Source: Pseudomonas frederiksbergensis (GTDB lineage Bacteria; Pseudomonadota; Gammaproteobacteria; Pseudomonadales; Pseudomonadaceae). From it: a stretch of 64,000 nt of DNA. Where the stretch lies: assembly GCF_001952935.1 (NCBI RefSeq), contig NZ_CP018319.1, forward strand, positions 5,662,001 through 5,726,000, written 5' to 3'. Within the stretch, counting starts at the first letter, position 1, and every line of letters starts with the position of its first letter. The position numbers were made by a program, and so were the translations under genes. Below are positions 44,628 through 52,587 of this stretch, piece by piece. The notes beneath the pieces are model-generated. The model was not told the origin of the DNA, searched no databases, and saw only the letters and a list, made by a program, of their open reading frames with translations.

Positions 44628-45641
44628 TCACGCCGGGACGTCGCTCAATGCGGCGCGCTCGGCCACATGGCGCAAACTGTCGAAATTGATATTGGCGCCC
44701 GAGTCGATCGCGACCAGCGTCTGACCACGGGCGCCGGTCTGCGCTACGTATTTCTTGATGCCGGCCACGGCCAAGGCGCCGGAAGGTTCGGTGATCGAGC
44801 GGGTATCGTCGTAGATATTCTTGATGGCGGCGCAGAGTTCGTCGTTGCTGACCGTCAACACTTCATCGACGCAAAACTGGCAGACCTCGAAACCATAAGC
44901 ACCGATCTGGGCGACGGCGACACCGTCGGCGAAAGTGCCTACGCTCGGCAGGACAACTCGCTCGCCAGCCTGTAATGCCGCGGACAAACACGCGGAATGC
45001 TCCGACTCGACACCGATGATGCGGACTTCAGGTCGCAAGTATTTGACATACGCTGCAATGCCCGCGATCAAGCCACCTCCGCCCACCGGGACAAAGATTG
45101 CGTCCAGCGAACCTTGATGCTGACGCAGGATTTCCATGGCGACGGTGCCCTGACCGGCGATCACATCCGGGTCGTCGAAAGGCGAGACAAAGGTGCGACC
45201 GGTTTGCCGTGCCAGGTTCAGCGCATAGTCCAGGGCAAACGGAAAACTCTCGCCGTGCAGCACGGCGTCAGCCCCCCGACTGCGAACACCGAGCACCTTC
45301 AATTCCGGTGTCGTGCGCGGCATCACAATGGTCGCGGCGATCCCCAATTCACGTGCTGCCAGCGCCACGCCCTGGGCATGATTGCCCGCCGAAGCGGTGA
45401 TCACGCCGCGTGCCTTTTGCTCATCACTCAACTGCACCAGTTTGTTGTAGGCGCCGCGGATCTTGAAGGAAAAGGTCGGTTGCAGGTCTTCGCGTTTGAG
45501 CAAGATCTGGTTACCCAAAACCTCGGACAGTGCCGGTGCCACCTGCAACGGCGTACGCACCGCGAGCTCATACACGGGCGCGGCGAGGATCTTTTTCACG
45601 TAGTGCTCAAGCAAGGTCTGCTGGGCGTTGGTGCTGCTCAT
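44628..45641 (-). CDS. ilvA: Threonine ammonia-lyase, catalytic domain only
   Basis: This PLP enzyme of 337 residues deaminates L-threonine, and probably serine, to 2-oxobutyrate for isoleucine synthesis or catabolism. The Lys in FSFKIRGAYNK near residue 60 binds PLP. SAGNHAQG contacts the substrate, and the GGGGLIAG loop binds the phosphate. It ends just after NFDSLRHVAERA, where full-length IlvA (about 500 residues) begins its ACT-like regulatory domain, so allosteric inhibition by isoleucine is not expected through that domain. Control instead appears to be by attenuation: a leader peptide and terminator lie at 45684-45791. The ATG at 45641 follows AGGAG. The name ilvA is by family; a catabolic role is possible. 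Confidence 0.88.
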   Translation of the reverse strand: MSSTNAQQTLLEHYVKKILAAPVYELAVRTPLQVAPALSEVLGNQILLKREDLQPTFSFKIRGAYNKLVQLSDEQKARGVITASAGNHAQGVALAARELGIAATIVMPRTTPELKVLGVRSRGADAVLHGESFPFALDYALNLARQTGRTFVSPFDDPDVIAGQGTVAMEILRQHQGSLDAIFVPVGGGGLIAGIAAYVKYLRPEVRIIGVESEHSACLSAALQAGERVVLPSVGTFADGVAVAQIGAYGFEVCQFCVDEVLTVSNDELCAAIKNIYDDTRSITEPSGALAVAGIKKYVAQTGARGQTLVAIDSGANINFDSLRHVAERAALSDVPA

Positions 45642-45683
45642 GGTCGTCTCCTGACGTTGATCAGAACCCAGGAGGCAGAAAGT

Positions 45684-45707
45684 AAAAACCCGCCTCTAGG
45701 GCGGGTT
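45684..45707 (-). terminator. Attenuator (terminator hairpin) in the threonine dehydratase leader
   Basis: Read on the reverse strand, ACCCGCC (45706-45700) and GGCGGGT (45694-45688) form a 7-pair stem with a 5-base loop, followed by TTTTT at 45688-45684. It lies between the leader peptide stop and the ATG at 45641. Its 5' arm can instead pair with GGCGGG at 45735-45730, giving an antiterminator. Confidence 0.8.
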
Positions 45708-45725
45708 GGGTGCTGCAGTCGTGAG

Positions 45726-45791
45726 CTAGCCCGCCAAATAAGGAATGGCGGTAATAATGCTTGGCTGGCAGCGAAATACAGTGGAAGTCAT
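45726..45791 (-). CDS. Leader peptide of the threonine dehydratase attenuator (21 residues)
   Basis: This short ORF encodes MTSTVF, then RCQPSIITAI, then PYLAG. Three Thr, three Ile and one Val codon occur, with the key ATT ATT ACC run placed at the first arm (ACCGCC) of a 1:2 hairpin (CCGCC 45751-45747 with GGCGG 45735-45731). Stalling there would free arm 2 to pair with arm 3 of the terminator. The ATG lies about 7 bases after the -10 box, so the transcript may begin at or next to the start codon. Confidence 0.7.
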   Translation of the reverse strand: MTSTVFRCQPSIITAIPYLAG

Positions 45792-45797
45792 GCCCGG

Positions 45798-45826
45798 AAA
45801 TTAGCCGGGCGTTGATGGCAAGTCAA
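45798..45826 (-). promoter_or_regulatory. Promoter of the threonine dehydratase leader
   Basis: On the reverse strand, TTGACT (45826-45821), a 17-base spacer and TAATTT (45803-45798) form a good sigma-70 promoter. The -10 box sits inside the dyad GCCCGG/CCGGGC (45810-45805 and 45797-45792), which may be an operator. Confidence 0.7.
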
Positions 45827-45888
45827 TGGCCAATTCTACTCGGCCTCTGTAGGCTGGCGACTCTACTCATCATCCCAAGGAAGGAAAC

Positions 45889-46221
45889 ATGAAGTCTGTC
45901 GCCCTGCCCCTCATTACCCTGATTGCGTTCGCCGGCTACACCGTTTCGGTGATGCTGCAGGCCGAACAGTCATTGATCGACTTCGGCATCAGCCTGATGT
46001 CGCGCCCCGACACGGCGCAGGTGGTAATTGATTTGTACCTGCTGGCGACGCTCGCGGGCATCTGGATGTACACGGATGCGCGCAAGCGCGGGCGGTCGGG
46101 GTGGTCGGTGGTTCCCTACCTTTTGATCACCGCTGTTTTCGTCTCCATCGGGCCGCTGGTATACCTCGTGGTCCGTGGCCTGCAGGATCGGAGAACGGCC
46201 GTCACTTCGCCAACCGTCTGA
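45889..46221 (+). CDS. DUF2834-family small membrane protein
   Basis: This 110-residue protein has three predicted membrane segments (about 5-22, 45-62 and 72-96) and the family-typical IDLYLLATLAGIWMYTDARKRG stretch split across the middle. The function is unknown. The ATG at 45889 follows AAGGAAGG. It is divergent from the threonine dehydratase leader and overlaps the convergent CorA-like gene by 20 bases at its 3' end. Confidence 0.82.
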   Translation: MKSVALPLITLIAFAGYTVSVMLQAEQSLIDFGISLMSRPDTAQVVIDLYLLATLAGIWMYTDARKRGRSGWSVVPYLLITAVFVSIGPLVYLVVRGLQDRRTAVTSPTV

Positions 46222-47125
46222 GCCCCAGCACCATCATTCCAGCCCCCACTATCATCGCGCTCAGAAACAGCGGATACGAAACCCACCATGGCACGCCCGC
46301 CGTCATCATGCTGAACTCGGACATGCCGCCGATACTTGCAATCAGGTTCAGCGGCAGAAACACCACATTGATCAACGTCAGTTTGCGCAGCAGGTTGTTC
46401 ATGCTGTTGTTCATCAGGTTGCCCCGGGCGTCGATCAGCCCGGAGAACACTGTGGAGTAGATTTCCGCCTGTTTGTAGCACTGGTTGTTTTCGATGATCA
46501 GGTCGTCGATCAGGCCAATGGCTTCGACGCTGAAATGTTCCTTGGCGGCGTGATTGCGCAACCGGGTCAGGACGGCGCCGTTGCTGTGAATCGCGTTGAT
46601 GTAATAGATCAGGCTTTCGCTGAGGTTGAACATCTGGATCAGGTGCTGGTTCTGCATCGACGCGTTGAATTTCTGCTGCAACTCCCGGGCAACCAGTTTG
46701 ATCACCTTCAGGTGGCCCAAGTAGTGATGGATGTTGTTGAACAGCAGGTCGAGCAACACATCGAGTGGCGTGTTCAGCGGTTGGCGCATGCCGAGGCCAC
46801 TGAGCGGCGAGTCGTCGGTGGCGATCACCAGCAAACGATGCTCGGAAAACAGCAAACCGCAGGACGACACTTCAAAAGCCAGGCTGCCGGCACCGGAATA
46901 GTTTTCCGGGCGTTTCCAGATCAGGAACAGGTTGTCGGGGTGAAACTCGATGCGTGACACCTCGTCGGGGTCCAGGGCCGAGGCCAGGGCGTGCTCATCG
47001 AGCTTGAAATGGCTGTGCAGCAAGTCCCGCTCGGCGGCGTCGGGGTTGCTGAAGAGCATCACTTCGGCGTCCAGCCGTTCGACTTTGTGCAGGGCGCCGT
47101 GGATCAGTTGAAAGCTCTTGATCAT
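46202..47125 (-). CDS. CorA-like membrane protein with altered GMN motif
   Basis: This 307-residue protein has the CorA layout: a cytoplasmic alpha/beta domain, a long helical stalk (about 130-235) and two C-terminal membrane segments (about 245-265 and 278-300). In Mg2+ transporters the first segment ends in Gly-Met-Asn; here the position reads IGGMSEF, with Ser in place of Asn. Ion selectivity or transport may therefore differ, as in ZntB-like or other divergent members. The ATG at 47125 is 7 bases after the RimK-like stop; the frame can be extended to 47164 but would overlap that gene. It is likely co-transcribed with the ligase. Confidence 0.85.
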   Translation of the reverse strand: MIKSFQLIHGALHKVERLDAEVMLFSNPDAAERDLLHSHFKLDEHALASALDPDEVSRIEFHPDNLFLIWKRPENYSGAGSLAFEVSSCGLLFSEHRLLVIATDDSPLSGLGMRQPLNTPLDVLLDLLFNNIHHYLGHLKVIKLVARELQQKFNASMQNQHLIQMFNLSESLIYYINAIHSNGAVLTRLRNHAAKEHFSVEAIGLIDDLIIENNQCYKQAEIYSTVFSGLIDARGNLMNNSMNNLLRKLTLINVVFLPLNLIASIGGMSEFSMMTAGVPWWVSYPLFLSAMIVGAGMMVLGLRRLAK

Positions 47126-47132
47126 CGGCCGC

Positions 47133-48707
47133 TCACCAGGCCTGGCCGCGGCGCTTGAGTTCAAGGCGACGGACGAACTCTTCCAGCACCAGTGAATACA
47201 GATCGTCCTGCAAGTAAGCGTCTTCGATGCCAGCGTCCATGTTCGGATTGTCGTTGACCTCGATCACCACCACTTTGTCGCCGGATTGCTTGAGGTCGAC
47301 ACCGTAGAGGCCATCGCCAATCAGGTTCGCGGTCTTCACCGCCAGTTCCACCACCGCCCGCGGCGCTTCGTGAACCGCCAGGGTACGGCATTCACCGTTG
47401 ATGTCCTGACCCTTGGCCTTATGGTTGTAGATCTGCCAATGGCCCTTGGACATGAAGTACTGGCAGGCAAAAATGGGTTTGCGGTTGAGCACGCCGATGC
47501 GCCAGTCGTATTCGGTGTAGAAGAATTCCTGGGCCAGCAACAGCACCGAATGCTCGAACAGTTCGGCCGTGGCTTCGAGCAAGGCCTGCTGGCTTTCGAC
47601 CTTGATCACGCCCCGAGAGAAACAGCCGTCGGGGATCTTCAACACCAACGGGAAACCGAGGCGCTCGCCGACCCGCTCAAAGTCTTCCGGTCGCTCTTTG
47701 TAGAGAATCTCGGTGGCGGGCATGCCTAACTGATGACTCTTGAGCAGATCGGTCAGGTACACCTTGTTGGTGCAACGCAGAATCGACGCCGGATCGTCCA
47801 TCACGACCAGCCCTTCGCTCTCGGCTTTCTTGGCGAACCGGTAGGTGTGGTTGTCGACGCTGGTCGTCTCGCGGATCAACAGACCGTCGTATTCGGCAAT
47901 ACGTGCGTAGTCCTTGCGTTCGATCAGCTCGACGTCGATGCCCAACGTTTTGCCAACCCTGACGAAGTTGTCCAGCGCCTTGGCATTCGACGGCGGCAAC
48001 GCTTCCTGGGGATCGTGCAGGATGGCCAGGTCATAACGGGCCACACGGCGGGAGCGCGGTACTCGCCAGATCTTGCGACTGAAACTGTCGAGTGAGTGGG
48101 CGAACTGATCTTCCTGATCTTCGCGTAACTTATGCAAGGCACCGGACTTTATCCCGTCAATGTGCCAGCCGTTAGTTCGACGAAACTCAACTAACAATAT
48201 CGGACACGGGAAGACTTCAAACAACTGTCGCGCCAGATCCTGTAACGGCTCGATATGAGTCTTGCCAAAGTACAGCGTCAGGGTAAAACCTTCGGTGTCA
48301 CTGTAAAGATGATGACTGAGGGCTTTTTCCAGGGTTTTATCCAGATCATCCAGGGCCAGGCCATACAAGGACTTTCGAGTCAGTTCGCTGATGGTCCGCA
48401 CCGACGGAATTACCTTGTGTCCGCGGGCTTCGGCCAGCAACGAGCAGTAGTAGCCGTGCCCCAGGTATTTGTAGCTGCGGCACAGGTTGATCACCTGGAC
48501 CCGCTTGCCCCGCTCGTCATCACGGGTTTTTTCGAGGTATTCCTGTGCCGTCACGATGTCTTCACTGGGGAAGTAAGAGGCCCAGTCTTCCTTGCGTTCG
48601 ACGATGATAATCAACTGGCTGGAAGTTCTAACACCGTCATTTAAATAAGTTGCCGCCGGCAAAGTTTGCTCGGATACTTCGCGCCAATGACCCTGTACCG
48701 CTGACAT
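47133..48707 (-). CDS. RimK-like ATP-grasp ligase with N-terminal RLAN domain
   Basis: This 524-residue protein has two parts. Residues about 20-230 match the RLAN (RimK-like ATP-grasp N-terminal) region (VINLCRSYKYLGHGYYCSLL). The rest is an ATP-grasp domain of the RimK/glutathione-synthetase type, with FPLVLKIPDGCFSRGV (nucleotide-binding loop), YDWRIGVL and the metal-binding VVVIEVNDNPNMDAG. RimK enzymes join amino acids, usually glutamate, to a peptide or protein by an amide bond. The substrate here is unknown. The ATG at 48707 was chosen; the longer frame to 48845 would overlap the divergent gene's control region. It is divergent from a GNAT-C39 peptidase fusion 92 bases away, a pairing proposed from comparative genomics to be a peptide-tagging system. 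Confidence 0.87.
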   Translation of the reverse strand: MSAVQGHWREVSEQTLPAATYLNDGVRTSSQLIIIVERKEDWASYFPSEDIVTAQEYLEKTRDDERGKRVQVINLCRSYKYLGHGYYCSLLAEARGHKVIPSVRTISELTRKSLYGLALDDLDKTLEKALSHHLYSDTEGFTLTLYFGKTHIEPLQDLARQLFEVFPCPILLVEFRRTNGWHIDGIKSGALHKLREDQEDQFAHSLDSFSRKIWRVPRSRRVARYDLAILHDPQEALPPSNAKALDNFVRVGKTLGIDVELIERKDYARIAEYDGLLIRETTSVDNHTYRFAKKAESEGLVVMDDPASILRCTNKVYLTDLLKSHQLGMPATEILYKERPEDFERVGERLGFPLVLKIPDGCFSRGVIKVESQQALLEATAELFEHSVLLLAQEFFYTEYDWRIGVLNRKPIFACQYFMSKGHWQIYNHKAKGQDINGECRTLAVHEAPRAVVELAVKTANLIGDGLYGVDLKQSGDKVVVIEVNDNPNMDAGIEDAYLQDDLYSLVLEEFVRRLELKRRGQAW

Positions 48708-48799
48708 AGTGATTGATCCGTTGGAGAACAAGACCTTTCCTATTAAGCACGAACTTTTTAGAAAGTCCCGTTTCGTTACGCAACTTTTACGGTGGTCAT

Positions 48800-49897
48800 A
48801 TGAATCTGGTTTTTCGCTTGGCGATGGTTGAAGACTTGCCAGCACTGCTGGAACTCGAACAACACTGTTTCACCACGGATCGGCTTAATCGTCGCAGTTT
48901 TCAATGGATGATCACCCGGGCCCACGGGCAACTGCTGGTGGCCCAGCGTGGCGAGCACTTGGTCGGTTACGCCGTGGTGCTGTTTCACCGGGGCACTTCG
49001 CTGGCGCGCCTTTACTCGATTGCGATCGCCACCGACGCGCGCGGCAGCGGCCTGGGCAAACAATTGCTCCAACGCATCGAGGCCTGCGCCCTTGAGCACG
49101 ACTGCGCCTACCTGCGACTGGAAGTGCGCATCGACAACCCGGCAGCCATCGCTTTGTACGAGCGCAATGGTTACCGACGCTTCGCACTGATTCACGACTA
49201 CTACCAGGACCATACCGACGCGCTGAGGCTGGAGAAGCGCATCCTCCAGCACCGCGACTCGCGCAACATCAAGGTGCCCTGGTATCAGCAGACCACCGAT
49301 TTCACCTGCGGCCCGGCCTGTCTGCTGATGGGCATGGGCGCACTGCAAGCGGATCGCGTGCTGGAGCGGCGCGAAGAACTGCAGATCTGGCGCGAAGCGA
49401 CCACCGTGTTCATGACTTCCGGCCATGGTGGCTGCAGCCCTCAAGGCTTGGCGCTGGCGGCATGGCGACGGGGTTTTGGGGTGCGTTTGCAATTGAGCAT
49501 GGCCGGGCCACTGTTTCTTGATGGCGTACGCGATGCGCATAAAAAAGAGGTAATGCGGTTGGTACACGAGGAATTCACCACGCAGCTACAGGAGACTGAT
49601 GTGGAGCGAGTGATCGGCGGACCACTGAACCTTGCACGGTTACTGGACGGTGGCGGACAACCGCTGGTGCTGATCAGCAGCTATCGACTGACCCGTTCCA
49701 AATCGCCGCATTGGGTGATCGTCACCGATTGCGATGAAGAGTTTGTCTACCTGCATGACCCGGATGTCGATCACAGTCAGCATCGCCAACCCATGGACTG
49801 CCAGCATCTGCCGGTCAGCCATGGCGAATTCGACAAGATGAGCAGCTTCGGACGAGGCAAGTTGCGCGCGGCAGTGGTTCTGTACACCCGATCATGA
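48800..49897 (+). CDS. GNAT acetyltransferase fused to C39-like cysteine peptidase
   Basis: This 365-residue two-domain protein carries a RimI-type GNAT acetyltransferase at residues about 3-148 (acetyl-CoA loop ATDARGSGLGKQLL, then LEVRIDNPAAIALYERNGY). Residues about 158-365 form a C39/papain-like peptidase with the Gln-Cys pair in WYQQTTDFTCGPACL (Cys170), His304 in SPHWVIVTD and Asp320 in LHDPD. It has no membrane segment or signal. The divergent RimK-like ligase suggests a cycle in which one enzyme adds amino acids or a peptide and this one acetylates and cleaves it (inference). The ATG at 48800 follows GGTGG; the longer frame was rejected. Confidence 0.88.
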   Translation: MNLVFRLAMVEDLPALLELEQHCFTTDRLNRRSFQWMITRAHGQLLVAQRGEHLVGYAVVLFHRGTSLARLYSIAIATDARGSGLGKQLLQRIEACALEHDCAYLRLEVRIDNPAAIALYERNGYRRFALIHDYYQDHTDALRLEKRILQHRDSRNIKVPWYQQTTDFTCGPACLLMGMGALQADRVLERREELQIWREATTVFMTSGHGGCSPQGLALAAWRRGFGVRLQLSMAGPLFLDGVRDAHKKEVMRLVHEEFTTQLQETDVERVIGGPLNLARLLDGGGQPLVLISSYRLTRSKSPHWVIVTDCDEEFVYLHDPDVDHSQHRQPMDCQHLPVSHGEFDKMSSFGRGKLRAAVVLYTRS

Positions 49898-49944
49898 GCT
49901 TCACAACCCTTGTTGCAGCTGGCGAACTGTGGCGAGGGGATGTG

Positions 49945-51096
49945 TTACTTGAGTCCGATCCTGTACAGGGCTCCGTCGTCCTCGTCGGTCAGCACATACA
50001 AATACCCGTCCGGGCCTTGCCGCACATCGCGAATGCGCTTGTTGAGTTCGCCCAGCAATCGCTCTTCGTGAACGACCTTGTCGCCATCGAACTGCAAGCG
50101 AATCAACTCCTGGCTCACCAGCGCGCCAATAAACACGTTGTGCTGCCAGGCTTTGAAACGGTCAGCGTCATAGAACGCCATACCGCTGAGGCCGGGGGAC
50201 TTTTCCCAGACGTGGCGCGGGCCGACGGTGCCTTCGGCAGTCTTGCCCGTGGCTTCCGGAATCGGTTGGCCGGAATAGTTGATGCCATGGGTTGCCATCG
50301 GCCAGCCGTAGTTCTTGCCACGCTCGATGATGTTGATTTCATCGCCTCCCCGGGGACCGTGTTCGTTTTCCCAGAGGGTGCCGGTCCAAGGGTTGAGCGC
50401 CGCGCCTTGCGGATTGCGCTGGCCGTAGGACCAGATCTCCGGGCGTACGCCAGCCTGACCGACAAAAGGGTTGTCATCCGGCACCTTGCCGTCCGGGTAG
50501 ATCCGCACGACCTTGCCTTGCAGCTTGTCGAGGTCCTGGGCAGTCGGACGGTCATTGTTCTCGCCAAGGGTGATGAACAGATAGCCGTCGCGGTCAAACA
50601 CCAGGCGCGAACCAAAGTGGTTGCCGACCGAAAGCTTGGGTTCCTGGCGGAAGATCACGTTGAAATCCTTGATGGCGGTGAGGTCGTCAGAGAGACGCCC
50701 ACGCCCGACCGCCGTCCCGGCCCTGTCGCCCTCACCGCCACCTTCGGCATATGACAAGTAGACCGTGCGGTCTTGCTTGAAGTCGGGCGACAACGCTACA
50801 TCCAGCAAGCCGCCCTGCCCCTTGGCCCAAACCTTTGGCACGCCACTGAGCGGAGCGGACAGTTTGCCATCGGCGCTGACCACCCGCAGATTGCCGGGCC
50901 GTTCGGTCACCAGCATTCCTTGGCGATCGGGAAGAAACGCCAAGGCCCAGGGATGTTCAAGCCCCTTGGTCATGGTCGTCACCTCAAGGGTGCCCTGTTC
51001 GCTTTTGAAGTTCTGGGTTGGCGCCGCGAAAACCGGCGCCGTGACAGTGATCAGTGCGCTGGCACACAGAGTGGCCAGAAGGGTTTTACGCAACAT
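49945..51096 (-). CDS. PQQ-dependent aldose sugar dehydrogenase (YliI/Asd type)
   Basis: This periplasmic soluble dehydrogenase of 383 residues has a six-bladed propeller fold related to soluble glucose dehydrogenase. A signal peptide ends APVFA (about residue 24). Motifs include LEHPWALAFLPD, VGNHFGSRLVFDRDGYLF (catalytic His region), WENEHGPRGGDEINII and KNYGWP for PQQ and Ca2+ binding. It oxidises aldose sugars, passing electrons to a periplasmic acceptor. The ATG at 51096 gives the signal peptide. PQQ synthesis genes are not in the window. The small Pro-rich protein upstream is on the same strand. Confidence 0.9.
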   Translation of the reverse strand: MLRKTLLATLCASALITVTAPVFAAPTQNFKSEQGTLEVTTMTKGLEHPWALAFLPDRQGMLVTERPGNLRVVSADGKLSAPLSGVPKVWAKGQGGLLDVALSPDFKQDRTVYLSYAEGGGEGDRAGTAVGRGRLSDDLTAIKDFNVIFRQEPKLSVGNHFGSRLVFDRDGYLFITLGENNDRPTAQDLDKLQGKVVRIYPDGKVPDDNPFVGQAGVRPEIWSYGQRNPQGAALNPWTGTLWENEHGPRGGDEINIIERGKNYGWPMATHGINYSGQPIPEATGKTAEGTVGPRHVWEKSPGLSGMAFYDADRFKAWQHNVFIGALVSQELIRLQFDGDKVVHEERLLGELNKRIRDVRQGPDGYLYVLTDEDDGALYRIGLK

Positions 51097-51144
51097 GCAC
51101 GATTCCTTTTGTCGTTCGAATGGCTGGCAACGCTGTCGTGCCGT

Positions 51145-51501
51145 TCAACGGTTGCTGGTGTTTGCGTCTCGATGAGGTGGATTGGGAATGAATTTCGGTG
51201 GAGTGGAAGGAGGCGAGCGATCCTGGGGATAGCGGTTGCCGATGCCACCATTGTCCAGCGTCGGAGGGCGCGGCACGGGCACTGTGTTTGGCCCACGAAT
51301 GACCGGCGCGCCGGGTTGCGTGCCTTGCATGCTGTTGGGATTGGCCCGGCGAATCGGGCTGTTGTAAGGATTGCTGGAGTTGCCCGTCGGGCTCTGGGCC
51401 AACAGCAATGAAAAAGGTGGCGTTGTGGTGTCAGCCTGGACCAGATTGCTCAGCACGCCACTCAAGGCCAACGCGGTGCAGCCGAGCACAAATCTGTTCA
51501 T
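51145..51501 (-). CDS. Small exported proline/asparagine-rich protein
   Basis: This 118-residue protein has a signal peptide (LGCTALALSGVLSNLVQA). The mature part is low in complexity, dominated by Pro, Asn, Arg and Ser (RRANPNSMQGTQPGAPVIRG, PPSTPPKFIPNPPHRD), and is probably unfolded. I do not recognise the family. The ATG at 51501 has GAGAGG upstream. It precedes the sugar dehydrogenase by 48 bases, so both are probably transcribed together. Confidence 0.65.
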   Translation of the reverse strand: MNRFVLGCTALALSGVLSNLVQADTTTPPFSLLLAQSPTGNSSNPYNSPIRRANPNSMQGTQPGAPVIRGPNTVPVPRPPTLDNGGIGNRYPQDRSPPSTPPKFIPNPPHRDANTSNR

Positions 51502-51704
51502 GGGGGAGCCTCTCGACATCAGGGGGATTGGAACTTCGATATCACGCTACGCCCGGGGTTCGGATTTGTTAACTAAAACCTCCTGGGCAAGATGTAACAC
51601 GAAGTTGAGGACGCCGTTCATCCCCCGCTGGACCGGGCCGCAAGCCACTGAAACTTTTACGCCAGGACACAGGTCACCTGAACATCACTCGCGAGAAGAC
51701 GACC

Positions 51705-52565
51705 ATGGCACGGGCAATCTGGAAAGGCGCGATCAGTTTCGGTCTGGTGCATATCCCTGTGGCACTGGTCTCGGCGACGTCCTCGCAAGGGATCGACTTC
51801 GATTGGCTCGACAGCCGCAGCATGGACCCGGTGGGCTACAAGCGCATCAACAAGGTCACCGGCAAGGAAGTGACCAAGGAACATATCGTTAAAGGTGTGC
51901 AGTATGAAAAGGGCCAGTATGTGGTCCTCAGCGAAGAGGAAATCAAGTCGGCGCACCCGCTGTCCACGCAGACCATCGACATCTTTTCTTTTGTCGACAG
52001 CGAGCAGATCCCCCTGCAAAACATTGATACGCCCTACTACCTCGCGCCGGACAAACGCGGTGGCAAGGTCTATGCGCTGTTGCGCGAAACGTTAAGCCAA
52101 ACCAATAAAGTCGCCCTGGCTCATGTTGTGCTGCACACGCGCCAGCACCTTGCGGCTTTGATGCCGCTGGAGTCGGCGATGGTATTGGTGATGCTGCGCT
52201 GGCCTGCCGAAGTGCGAAGCCTGGATACGCTTGAGTTGGGCAGTGAAGTCACCAAGCCCCAACTGGCCAAGGGTGAGCTAGAGATGGCCAAACGACTGGT
52301 CGAGGACATGAGCGCAGACTGGAGCCCCGAGGATTATCGCGACAGTTTTGAAGACAAGATCATGGCCCTGGTGGAGAAAAAGGCCAACGAAGGAAAAATC
52401 GAAGCTGTCGAAACGGCGACTGGCGAAGATGAGCGTAAAACCGCCGATGTTATCGATCTGACCGAGCTGCTTAAACGCAGCCTGGGTGGCAAGAGCACGG
52501 GCAAAACGAAGCCCGCCGCGAAACCCGCCGTAAACAAAAAAGCCACGAAGACTTCTCGTGGCTGA
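51705..52565 (+). CDS. ku: Ku protein (bacterial non-homologous end joining)
   Basis: This is a bacterial Ku homodimer subunit of 286 residues that binds DNA double-strand ends and recruits LigD. The beta-barrel core begins RAIWKGAISFGLVHIPV and carries HIVKGVQYEKGQYVVLSEEE and PYYLAPDKRGGKVYALL. The C-terminus after about 255 is a Lys-rich tail (STGKTKPAAKPAVNKKATKT) that in other Ku proteins extends DNA binding. No ligD is present in the window. The ATG at 51705 matches the family start. The last 31 bases overlap a hairpin that is a good terminator for the opposite strand. Confidence 0.95.
   Translation: MARAIWKGAISFGLVHIPVALVSATSSQGIDFDWLDSRSMDPVGYKRINKVTGKEVTKEHIVKGVQYEKGQYVVLSEEEIKSAHPLSTQTIDIFSFVDSEQIPLQNIDTPYYLAPDKRGGKVYALLRETLSQTNKVALAHVVLHTRQHLAALMPLESAMVLVMLRWPAEVRSLDTLELGSEVTKPQLAKGELEMAKRLVEDMSADWSPEDYRDSFEDKIMALVEKKANEGKIEAVETATGEDERKTADVIDLTELLKRSLGGKSTGKTKPAAKPAVNKKATKTSRG
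52535..52565 (-). terminator. Reverse-strand terminator embedded in the 3' end of ku
   Basis: Read on the reverse strand, AGCCACGA (52563-52556) and TCGTGGCT (52548-52541) form an 8-base stem followed by TTTTTTG. It would stop transcripts coming from lpxO. On the forward strand no T run follows the stem, so it is one-directional. Confidence 0.75.
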
Positions 52566-52587
52566 TTGAAAGTTTGCGGTGAATGTT

